Below, in pieces: positions 18,044 through 24,949 of a DNA stretch of 64,000 bases (position 1 is the stretch's first letter; the number at the start of each line of letters is the position of its first letter). The translations under genes and the position numbers were made by a program. This stretch comes from Sinorhizobium chiapasense (lineage in GTDB: Bacteria > Pseudomonadota > Alphaproteobacteria > Rhizobiales > Rhizobiaceae), in contig NZ_CP133148.1 of the NCBI RefSeq assembly GCF_036488675.1, positions 3,421,001-3,485,000 of the forward strand, in the 5' to 3' direction. The notes beneath the pieces were generated by a model. It was not told the origin of the DNA. It did no database searches and worked only from the letters and a program-made list of their open reading frames with translations.

Positions 18044-18538
18044 ATGGCTGCGGCTCAGGAGGTGCTTTTGCTGGTTGGTCGCCTGAACTACGTCTGGACC
18101 AACACCGAAAGCCTGCTGATTTACATCATCGCGCACCTGCTGAAGGTCGACAAGGAATCGGCCATCATCGTCTTCCTGACGCTGAACACCACGCGCGCGC
18201 GCATCGACCTCACGGAGCGGCTGGCGAAGCTGCCGGCAACCCCGCCCGAAACGCGCGACCAGGTCCTGTCGATCACCGAGCGGCTGAAACAGCAGTCGAA
18301 AATGCGCAACAAGTACAACCACTGCATCTACTCCTTCGATGAGCAGGGCGAGATATCGAGTACGCAGCTGATGCGCCTGGTCGAGGGCGACAAGGAAATT
18401 CGCTACGGCAAGGTGGAGCAGCTCGACGCACGCGAACTGGCGCGTCTTGAAAACGCGATCCGCGAGATCACCGACATCAGCAAGGCGCTCTGGTCGTTCA
18501 TCCGGTCGCGCCCCAATTTCGACGAGCGACTGATCTGA
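18044..18538 (+). CDS. Hypothetical protein at the end of the type I secretion operon
   Basis: 164 residues, family not recognised. Mostly helical, with a hydrophobic helix-rich N-terminus (SLLIYIIAHLLKVDKESAII), a possible Arg-rich helix TLNTTRARIDLTERLAKL, and RNKYNHCIYSFDE in the middle. It starts 11 bases after the HlyD-family stop, with GAGGGGAAG upstream, so it belongs to the operon. No export signal; probably cytoplasmic. It could be a chaperone or regulator of the secreted proteins, but nothing in the sequence proves this. Confidence 0.65.
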   Translation: MAAAQEVLLLVGRLNYVWTNTESLLIYIIAHLLKVDKESAIIVFLTLNTTRARIDLTERLAKLPATPPETRDQVLSITERLKQQSKMRNKYNHCIYSFDEQGEISSTQLMRLVEGDKEIRYGKVEQLDARELARLENAIREITDISKALWSFIRSRPNFDERLI

Positions 18539-18546
18539 GGCCCGCC

Positions 18547-19371
18547 CTATCGCGACAGGCGCATATGCCGATTGACGTCCTTGTAGAGCAGGTAGCGGAA
18601 ATTGCCCGGACCACCGGCGTAGCAGGCCTGCGGGCAGAAGGCACGCAGCCACATGAAATCGCCCGCCTCGACCTCGACCCAATCCTGGTTCAGCCGGTAG
18701 ACGGCCTTGCCTTCGAGAACATAGAGCCCGTGCTCCATGACGTGCGTTTCCGCGAACGGGATCACCGCACCGGGCTCGAAGGTCACGATGGTCACATGCA
18801 TGTCGTGGCGCATATCCGCCGGATCGACGAACCGCGTCGTCGCCCATTTGCCGTCGGTGCCGGGCATGGGTGCGGGTGTGATGTCGGCCTCGTTGATGAA
18901 AAACGCTTCCGGCGCATCCAGCCCTTCGACGGCCTCGTAGGCCTTGCGAATCCAGTGGAACCGCGCCGGCACGTTCCCATGGTTGCGCAGCCGCCAGGCA
19001 CTTGCCGGCGGAATGAAACCGAAGCCGCCCGGGCGAAGCACGTGCGGCCGACCGTCGAGTTCGACGGTAATCTCGCCTTCCATGACGAAAAGGGCGCCTT
19101 CGGCCGCGGGATCGAGTTCAGGGCGATCGCTGCCGCCGCCCGGTGCGACCTCCATGATATATTGCGAGAATGTTTCGGCGAATCCGGAAAGTGGACGCGA
19201 GAGGACCCAGAGGCGCGTGTTTTCCCATAAGGGAAGGTAGCTTGTGACGATATCCATCATCACGCCCTTCGGAATCACCGCATAGGCTTCCGTGAAAACC
19301 GCGCGCCCAGTGAGGAGCTCCGTCTGCATGGGCGCGCCACCCTTCGGTGCGAAGTACGTCCGTTCAACCAA
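18547..19371 (-). CDS. allE: (S)-ureidoglycine aminohydrolase
   Basis: 274-residue double-cupin enzyme of allantoin breakdown: it removes ammonia from (S)-ureidoglycine to give ureidoglycolate. Two cupin domains are visible, about residues 60-120 (PGGGSDRPELDPAAEGALF) and 190-250 (PGAVIPFAETHVMEHGLYV, the metal-binding half with Glu and His residues). The start is a TTG at 19371: GGAGG lies 7 bases upstream and the first residues VERTYFAPKGG are conserved in the family, while the first ATG (19329) would remove them. No other allantoin genes are in the window. Confidence 0.85.
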   Translation of the reverse strand: MVERTYFAPKGGAPMQTELLTGRAVFTEAYAVIPKGVMMDIVTSYLPLWENTRLWVLSRPLSGFAETFSQYIMEVAPGGGSDRPELDPAAEGALFVMEGEITVELDGRPHVLRPGGFGFIPPASAWRLRNHGNVPARFHWIRKAYEAVEGLDAPEAFFINEADITPAPMPGTDGKWATTRFVDPADMRHDMHVTIVTFEPGAVIPFAETHVMEHGLYVLEGKAVYRLNQDWVEVEAGDFMWLRAFCPQACYAGGPGNFRYLLYKDVNRHMRLSR

Positions 19372-19404
19372 TTCCTGTCCTCCACGACATTCAATTTCGG
19401 CGCT

Positions 19405-19612
19405 GACAGCGCGGCGCGTCTTATCAGACGCGCAAAGGACGCTGTAGCACTTTGAATTGCTGCACGTTTTATTCCTTAAATCGGCTAGAGCATCCCGCTT
19501 TCAAGTGGAATCGCTGAAAGCGGATAAGATGCACTAGAATCAAAGGCTAGAGCGTCCTTTGTGCGTTCACTTGAACGTACGGCGCTCTAGGATTTAAGGA
19601 AACATACAGCAG
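19405..19612. repeat. Nested palindromic elements: family A split by family B
   Basis: The left part is a family A element from GCGGCGCGTCTTATCAGACG through CCTTAAATCG (19483). A complete family B element follows (19484-19590, CTAGAGCATC...GGCGCTCTAG). The rest of the family A hairpin resumes at once as GATTTAAGGAAACATACAGCAG (19591-19612). In other copies these family A arms are adjacent. This is a direct view of one mosaic element inserted into the loop of another. Confidence 0.8.
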
Positions 19613-19820
19613 GGCTCACCGTTACATCTTCCATCGGAGAAATGCGATCGTGATCAATGTCGTATCGTGAAAGAAGCCGATGAATAGCCCGCCATCGGTA
19701 GAATCACTTTCTTCGGAGCCTGCGGAATGACGATCTCGCGCATGACCTGCCAACAGTGCAGGCCCAGCGAATGAAGTGCTCATGCGCGCCGCCTCACCGA
19801 ACATCCGGCCGACAGTCACG
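19613..19820. other. Intergenic segment without a convincing gene
   Basis: Downstream of the small membrane protein gene. A 53-codon frame on the minus strand (19783 to 19622, beginning MSTSFAGPALLAGH) has a fair ribosome binding site, but unusual composition and no recognisable family, so I do not call it a gene. Confidence 0.4.
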
Positions 19821-20324
19821 CTATCTTGCGCGGATACGCCTGATGATTGCGGCATGTGAGCAGACACATGCAGCGAGGACGAGGACGAAAAGCGCAGTCC
19901 CAAGCGGCGAAGAGGCGAGCGGCACGAGGGCCCAGTCGCCCCGCAGCATCTGCGGCAGAGAGAGCCCCGAAAGCCCTGCCTGCGTGTTCGCAGCCCGGAC
20001 CGTGGCAAGCGCCGTCGCGATCAGGGCGACGTGCGCGTGGACGAAACGCATGCGCGGATATCGGTCCGGCCGGATCGCCAGAAGGACGCCGAAAAGCGCT
20101 GCGAGGACCAGAATTGCGGCAGCACCCCAAAACCCAATGCCTGGAACGGCGAGAAGCATGAGGACCGGCTCGCGCATGACCGGAAGTATCGTCATGTAGA
20201 GCAACCAGGCAAACTCGCTCGCGGGATAACGAGCGAGCAGAACCATGCTGGCCAGAAACATCGCCGCCAAGCCATAGGCGCCGCACGGGCCGAGGCGGAG
20301 GAACGTGAGAACTAAAGCGCGCAT
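19821..20324 (-). CDS. Small integral membrane protein of unknown function
   Basis: 167 residues with four or five predicted membrane segments, including YGLAAMFLASMVLLARY, AAAILVLAALFGVLLAI, ALIATALATV and ALFVLVLAACVC. Family not recognised. ATG 20324 is preceded by AAGGGG at a longish distance; a start at 20366 is possible but adds charged residues with no membrane character. Divergent from the TadD-like lipoprotein gene. Confidence 0.6.
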   Translation of the reverse strand: MRALVLTFLRLGPCGAYGLAAMFLASMVLLARYPASEFAWLLYMTILPVMREPVLMLLAVPGIGFWGAAAILVLAALFGVLLAIRPDRYPRMRFVHAHVALIATALATVRAANTQAGLSGLSLPQMLRGDWALVPLASSPLGTALFVLVLAACVCSHAAIIRRIRAR

Positions 20325-20631
20325 GCGTTTGCATCCCCTTTGACTGGAGCGCGATCGCTCTGACATTCTTCATATATAAGACGACGCTTAACTGGGGCTT
20401 ACCGATCGTCACCTTCCTGTTTGGACCGGCGCGACCGATTTTCCGGCAACTCGGCCGGAACATTGTTCATTGTCTATGTGTCCCAATTGCCGACGCGGGC
20501 TTGAGATCCACGATGTGTCTCTTTAATGCGACTCATTGTTTCAATTCTTCATTTATTAGCATTTTTTGAGGAAGATTTCCCGTGAGTGCTTGCATGCGCA
20601 AGGCTACGTTACCCAAAAACTGGGGGAATGA
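20325..20631. other. Divergent promoter region
   Basis: 307 bases between the divergent membrane-protein and lipoprotein genes. The right part is AT-rich (20520-20580, around ATTCTTCATTTATTAGCA) and probably holds the lipoprotein promoter. No defined operator seen. Confidence 0.4.
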
Positions 20632-21159
20632 ATGGCAACTTCTCAGATCAGATCGCGGATCAGATGCCTGACCTTATTGCTCGCGGGCGGGACCCTGCTG
20701 GCCGGCTGCCAATCGGCCGCTCTCGATGACATAGCGGCGTTCGGCGATAGCGCCAAAACACTCGAGGATGATTCGGCGGTCGCCTTCTACCGGAACGATG
20801 AACTGGTAACCAAGGGAAAGTTGCAGTTCCAGGAGAAGAATTACGGCAAGTCCTATGCCATCTACAAACGGGCCGTTTCGGTCTTCCCCAAGGACCCGTC
20901 CGCCTGGCTGGGCTTCGCCGCCTCCGCCGACATGATCGGCCGGTTTGATACCTCCGACCGGGCCTACCAGCAACTCTCCGGCATGATCGGCAACACGGCG
21001 GTCTACTACAACAATATCGGATATTCGCATCTTCTGCGGGGCGACTTGCCCAAGGCTCGGCGCTACTTCCTGAAGGCGTACGAACTCGATCCGACAAACG
21101 AGACCACGGCCAGAAACCTGGAACTCATGAAAAACAGCGTGAAGTTCGCGCAGCGGTAG
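20632..21159 (+). CDS. TPR lipoprotein, TadD-like
   Basis: 175 residues. A lipoprotein signal peptide ends at the lipobox LLAGC with the acylated cysteine at residue 26. Two to three tetratricopeptide repeats follow (about residues 58-165: GKSYAIYKRAVSVFPKDPSA, AVYYNNIGYSHLLRGD, ARRYFLKAYELDPTNE). This size and make-up match TadD, the lipoprotein helping Flp-pilus assembly, and the tad operon lies a few kilobases to the right, beyond an insertion sequence. It is on the opposite strand from the operon, so the link is inferred. Confidence 0.75.
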   Translation: MATSQIRSRIRCLTLLLAGGTLLAGCQSAALDDIAAFGDSAKTLEDDSAVAFYRNDELVTKGKLQFQEKNYGKSYAIYKRAVSVFPKDPSAWLGFAASADMIGRFDTSDRAYQQLSGMIGNTAVYYNNIGYSHLLRGDLPKARRYFLKAYELDPTNETTARNLELMKNSVKFAQR

Positions 21160-21261
21160 GTCCGCGCAGGGGGACAAGCGGTTTAGCAGACGGCCAAAGC
21201 GTCCGGATCGGAAACCATAGCCGATGAAAGCGTGGCGAAGCTCCGCTCCATCTGATCCACG

Positions 21262-21368
21262 CTACTGCATGTTTCCTTAAATCGTACCCGATTTAAGGAC
21301 AAAAACATGCAGCAATTCAAAGTGCTACAGCGTCCTTTGTGCGTCTGATAAGACGCACGGCGCTGTAG
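21262..21368. repeat. Palindromic element, family A
   Basis: Two hairpins: CTGCATGTTTCCTTAAATCG against CGATTTAAGGACAAAAACATGCAG (approximate), then CTACAGCG/CGCTGTAG enclosing GTGCGTCTGATAAGACGCAC. The inner stem differs from other copies (GCGCGTC/GACGCGC) by a paired change, so pairing is kept. A short family D fragment follows. Confidence 0.78.
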
Positions 21369-21411
21369 AGCAGTTCCAGGAAAAGTGTGTAACGGTTTTC
21401 CGTCCCAAACG
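21369..21411. repeat. Partial palindromic element, family D
   Basis: AGCAGTTCCAGGAAAAGTGT followed by a GGTTTTCCGTCC segment. This is the GGAAAAGTGT...TTTTCC hairpin also found at 42638-42746, here without its second half. Confidence 0.55.
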
Positions 21412-21545
21412 AGTTGGATCATTTGATCTGTTTCAATGAAACTATGAAAAGATCTTCTGTAAGCGGTGCATTGACCCCGTCTGGCGATAGCGGTGGATCG
21501 GGTTTATTCGTGTGAGCTCAGGGAATGAGCTTGGTATGAATTGCT

Positions 21546-21905
21546 ATGTCTGAACCTATGTCCGAACATAGAACGTTCCATATGATCGAAGCCGTTGCGG
21601 GTCGCCTGGAGGGCGCGCCGCGAGAGGTTCGACGTTGGTCAAATGAGTTGAAGGCTCAGGCGGTAGCCGAAAGCATGGAGCCAGGTGCGAGCGTTTCTGC
21701 GATAGCGAGGCGCATAGGGATCGACCCATCGCAATTGTTCACGTGGCGGCGCAATGCCCGACTGAAAGCGGAGGCTGTTGTTGATACGGCTCGGGGCGAA
21801 AGCTCCACCGCGGACATCATGATCGGCGACGCTGTGATCCGGGTGAATGTCGCGATCGACGAGCCACATCTCGTCAGGCTGATCCGCGCGGTACGCTCTG
21901 CATGA
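21546..21905 (+). CDS. tnpA: IS66-family accessory protein TnpA
   Basis: 119 residues with an N-terminal helix-turn-helix of the transposase-8 type (RRWSNELKAQAVAESMEPG, then IARRIGIDPSQLFTWRR). First of the three IS66 genes. Its stop overlaps the tnpB start by 4 bases (ATGA). A second in-frame ATG at 21558 could be the start instead; neither has a strong ribosome binding site. Confidence 0.88.
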   Translation: MSEPMSEHRTFHMIEAVAGRLEGAPREVRRWSNELKAQAVAESMEPGASVSAIARRIGIDPSQLFTWRRNARLKAEAVVDTARGESSTADIMIGDAVIRVNVAIDEPHLVRLIRAVRSA

Positions 21906-22246
21906 TACCGGCTGGTACGAAGGTGTTCTTGGCCAGTCATCCCGTTGACTTCCGCAAAGGTCCAGACAGTCTTTTGGCGCTGGTGCGTGATGCTGGAAGT
22001 GATCCCTTCAATGGCTCGCTCTACGTTTTCCGCGCCAAAAGAGCAGACAGAATAAAGATCGCCTGGTGGGATGGCTCAGGCGTCTGCCTATATTCGAAGC
22101 GGCTCGAAAAAAATCAGTTCGTCTGGCCGAAGATCGGACCGGCCCGCGTGCAGCTCAATCACGCGCAACTGCTTGCACTCGTTGACGGCATGGACTGGAA
22201 ACGGGTCCGCTCGGCTACGGTGAAACGACCGGAATTTGTTGGGTAA
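21902..22246 (+). CDS. tnpB: IS66-family accessory protein TnpB (Orf2)
   Basis: 114 residues, the standard length. It matches the IS66 Orf2 signature: VDFRKGPDSLLALVRD, LYVFRAKRADRIKIAWWDG and VCLYSKRLEKNQFVWP. Required with TnpA and TnpC for efficient IS66 transposition in characterised members. Translationally coupled to tnpA. Confidence 0.92.
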   Translation: MIPAGTKVFLASHPVDFRKGPDSLLALVRDAGSDPFNGSLYVFRAKRADRIKIAWWDGSGVCLYSKRLEKNQFVWPKIGPARVQLNHAQLLALVDGMDWKRVRSATVKRPEFVG

Positions 22247-22320
22247 AAGCCCTGCGGCAGAGTGAATCAGGCGGCTGAAACTGAGGGTAAATCTCGCCGA
22301 AACATGCTCTACATAAGGGC

Positions 22321-23919
22321 ATGAAACCAGCCGATCTCGAGCTTCCTGATGACGTTGATGCGCTGAAAGCCATGGTCATGGCGATGGCAGCAAAGGCTGC
22401 GCGCGCCGATGTTCTGGAAGACGAAGTCGCTGATCTGAAGGCCCGCAATACGGACGCGGACGAACAGATCGCCAAGTTGAAGCTGATCCTCAAAGCTTTC
22501 AATCGATACAGGTATGGCCGCCGTTCGGAAAAGCAGGGCAAGTCCATCGAGGCAGACCTGGACGAACAGGGCGCGTTTGTCTTCGAAGAAATCGACATTG
22601 GCATTGCCGCGATTGAGGCGCTGGTTTCCAAGGGCCGCAATCCAGGCGCTGCAAAGCGTGCGCCGCGCCCGCGCAAGGGCTTCCCGCCGCACCTGGAGCG
22701 GGTCCATGTAGTCATCGAGCCGGACGAACTGCCCGAACACGCTGGCAAACAGAAGGTCCTGATCGGGGAAGATACCTCCGAGCGGCTTGATGTCATTCCG
22801 CCGAAGTTCCGGGTGATCGTCACCCATCGCCCGAAGTATGCCTTCAAGAACGAAGACGGCGTCATCCAGGCCTCAGCCCCGGCGCATATCGTCGAAAGCG
22901 GCATTCCGACGGAAGCGCTGCTCGCCTATATCGCGGTCTCCAAATATGGCGACGGGTTGCCGCTCTATCGACAGGAGGCGATCTTCCTGCGCGACCATGT
23001 CGAGGTCGAGCGCGGTATCATGGCGCGGTGGATGGGTAAGCTCGGGTTCGAACTCGAGATCCTCGCGGACTACACCTTCAGCCAGATCAAACGAGGTGAA
23101 CGAATATTCGCCGACGAGACGACATTACCGACACTTGTTCCCGGATCGGGGTCGGCAAAGACAGCGTATTTATGGGCGTACGCGCGGGACGATCGACCGT
23201 TCGGCGGCAGTGGTCCGCCGATGGTGGCCTATCGTTTTGAAGACAGTCGATCCGGCGATTGTGTCGCGCGGCATCTCGAAGGCTATCGCGGTATCCTGCA
23301 AATCGACGGATACACTGCCTATAACCGTGTTGCCCGCCCCGACCGCGGAAACGACGGCGCTCTATTGGCAGGATGCTGGGCGCATGGTCGCCGTCGGTTT
23401 TACGAACTGCACGCGAACGACAGTTCCAAGGTGGCAACGGCGACAATCGAAAAGATGGGCGCACTTTGGTCGATTGAGGAAAAGGTGCGCGGACAAAGCC
23501 CCGATGTTCGCGCAGCCGCCCGCCAGGAGGCCTCCGCTGCAGTCGTTGCCGATCTCTACAAACTCTGGCAGGACACGCTGCCCCGCATCTCTGGAAAATC
23601 AAAGCTCGCCGAAGCCATTCGCTATGCCCTTCATCGACGGGAAGCCTTCGAACAGTTCCTCCATGACGGGCGCATCGAAATAGACTCCAACATTGTTGAG
23701 CGTGCAATCAGACCCCAGGCAATTGTTCGGAAGAACAGCCTATTTGCCGGAAATGCAGGGGGCGGAAGGACTTGGGCCACACTCTCTACGCTCATCCAGT
23801 CCGCCAAGATGAACGAAGTTGATCCGCTGGCCTGGCTGACGCAGACGCTTGAGCGTATCGCCGCAGGTTGGCCATCAAGCGATCTCGACGCTCTGATGCC
23901 CTGGAACTTCAAGAAGTAA
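22321..23919 (+). CDS. tnpC: IS66-family transposase TnpC
   Basis: 532 residues, full length. The N-terminal coiled coil (LEDEVADLKARNTDADEQIA), the charged linker, the DDE catalytic core (YLWAYARDD, ILQIDGYTAYNR, then the Glu-bearing SNIVERAIRPQAIVRKNSLF) and the C-terminal IS66 domain (ATLSTLIQSAKMNEVDPLAW) are all present. It ends 21 bases before the right terminus of the element. No frameshift or missing block is seen. Confidence 0.93.
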   Translation: MKPADLELPDDVDALKAMVMAMAAKAARADVLEDEVADLKARNTDADEQIAKLKLILKAFNRYRYGRRSEKQGKSIEADLDEQGAFVFEEIDIGIAAIEALVSKGRNPGAAKRAPRPRKGFPPHLERVHVVIEPDELPEHAGKQKVLIGEDTSERLDVIPPKFRVIVTHRPKYAFKNEDGVIQASAPAHIVESGIPTEALLAYIAVSKYGDGLPLYRQEAIFLRDHVEVERGIMARWMGKLGFELEILADYTFSQIKRGERIFADETTLPTLVPGSGSAKTAYLWAYARDDRPFGGSGPPMVAYRFEDSRSGDCVARHLEGYRGILQIDGYTAYNRVARPDRGNDGALLAGCWAHGRRRFYELHANDSSKVATATIEKMGALWSIEEKVRGQSPDVRAAARQEASAAVVADLYKLWQDTLPRISGKSKLAEAIRYALHRREAFEQFLHDGRIEIDSNIVERAIRPQAIVRKNSLFAGNAGGGRTWATLSTLIQSAKMNEVDPLAWLTQTLERIAAGWPSSDLDALMPWNFKK

Positions 23920-23943
23920 CGGCCTCACGTCACCGCTTACGAT

Positions 23944-24050
23944 CTTCTGCATGTCTCCTTAGATCGACCTCGATTTAAGGACAAAGACATGCAGTAATTC
24001 AAAGCGCTACAGCGGCCTTTGCGCGTCTGATAGGACGCGCGGCGCTGTAG
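23944..24050. repeat. Palindromic element, family A, adjoining the IS
   Basis: CTTCTGCATGTCTCCTTAGATCG ... GGCGCTGTAG has the full two-hairpin structure. Its first bases overlap the right copy of the IS target duplication (23941-23948), so the IS entered at the very end of this element. Confidence 0.78.
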
Positions 24051-24103
24051 AAGGCTTCGACGCGATCTTCGTAGAAGCCACCTCCTCGCGAAAATCCGAG
24101 GAT

Positions 24104-24676
24104 TTACCGCACCTTTCGCAGAATTAGCTTACCCTCGGGCGAGACTGAGCGCTCGTAATGCGGCAAGTCCGCGACGGATACGCCTTCGGCATCGGCCAAG
24201 GCGAGGCTGTCATCCGCGGCCTCAAGTCCGACGGAGACCGTGGTCCCTGATGGCTCCAACCGTTGTGTCACGCCCTTTCCGGGCGCGCTCATGATCAGGC
24301 TTCCGCCGGAGGCGACCAGACCGGAACGCATGCCGACATCGAAATCGGCGACCTGTTTGCGCAGGCTTTCCAAGCGCTGGCGAACGATTGCCACGTCCTC
24401 GCCCTTGGCACTTCTGGCGATGTGCCGGCCCTGCTTGTCGACCAGTTCTTTCAGGCCGTCGATCGAGCGCTTGAGCGCGGCAAGCGTCTCGCGGCTTTCG
24501 CGCACGTCGGCCGCATTCTTCGCCGTGTAGAGGAGAATGCCGGCATTCAGCGGCAGCAGCAACAGGGCCATCGCAATCAGGGAGGCCCCTCTCGAACGGC
24601 TTGGCTCTTTCGCCGGTCGCTCGCCGCGTTGCCTCGCGCCGTCAGACTCGACATCGACATCCGGAATACTGGTCAT
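24104..24676 (-). CDS. Single-span membrane protein with a coiled coil, unknown function
   Basis: 190 residues. A charged cytoplasmic N-terminus of about 32 residues is followed by one membrane segment (LIAMALLLLPLNAGILLYTA). A predicted coiled coil comes next (about residues 60-115, ETLAALKRSIDGLKELVDKQ and IVRQRLESLRKQVADFD), then a small C-terminal domain. GGAG precedes ATG 24676. It follows the tad operon in the same orientation but is separated from it by two repeat elements, so co-transcription is uncertain. Family not recognised. Confidence 0.6.
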   Translation of the reverse strand: MTSIPDVDVESDGARQRGERPAKEPSRSRGASLIAMALLLLPLNAGILLYTAKNAADVRESRETLAALKRSIDGLKELVDKQGRHIARSAKGEDVAIVRQRLESLRKQVADFDVGMRSGLVASGGSLIMSAPGKGVTQRLEPSGTTVSVGLEAADDSLALADAEGVSVADLPHYERSVSPEGKLILRKVR

Positions 24677-24759
24677 CCGCGCTACTCCGCCCCAAGCAGG
24701 TCAATCCCCGATTTCTCTGGCATCAGTATTTCAGGCATTCCTTAATAAGGTACGCAACC

Positions 24760-24949
24760 CTAGAGCGCCCCGTGTTCAAATCAACACGCAAGGGACGCTC
24801 CAGAACTCTGCTTTCAGTGATTCCACTTTGAAAGCAGGATGCTCTAGAGCGCCGTGCGTTCAAGTGAACGCACAAAGGACGCTCTAGCACTTTGATTCTA
24901 GAGCATCTTACCGCTTTCGGTGATTCCACTTGAAAGCGGGATGCTCTAG
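24760..24949. repeat. Two overlapping tandem palindromic elements, family B
   Basis: Copy 1 spans 24760-24847 and copy 2 spans 24844-24949; they share the tetramer CTAG. Copy 2 has both hairpins: CTAGAGCG/CGCTCTAG around GTGCGTTCAAGTGAACGCAC, then CTAGAGCATC/GATGCTCTAG. Copy 1 is shortened in its middle. The terminal CTAG of copy 2 contains the stop codon of the ATPase gene on the minus strand. Confidence 0.78.

Larger units (their letters stand above)
21459..23940 (+). mobile_element. Complete IS66-family insertion sequence
   Basis: 2482 bp. Terminal inverted repeats start GTAAGCGGTG (21459) and end CACCGCTTAC (23940). The flanks are an exact 8-bp direct duplication GATCTTCT (21451-21458 and 23941-23948), the target-site length typical of IS66. 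It has the three-gene layout tnpA-tnpB-tnpC and all frames are open, so it may still be active. It sits at the left edge of a family A palindromic element. Confidence 0.95.

Noticed and set aside
19622..19783. 53-codon minus-strand frame MSTSFAGPALLAGH...
   Set aside because: A fair ribosome binding site, but no recognisable family and doubtful composition; not enough to call a gene.
19405..24949. Clustered palindromic repeats as a CRISPR array
   Set aside because: Copies are irregularly spaced, separated by genes, about 105 bp long and internally palindromic; no spacer pattern and no cas genes.
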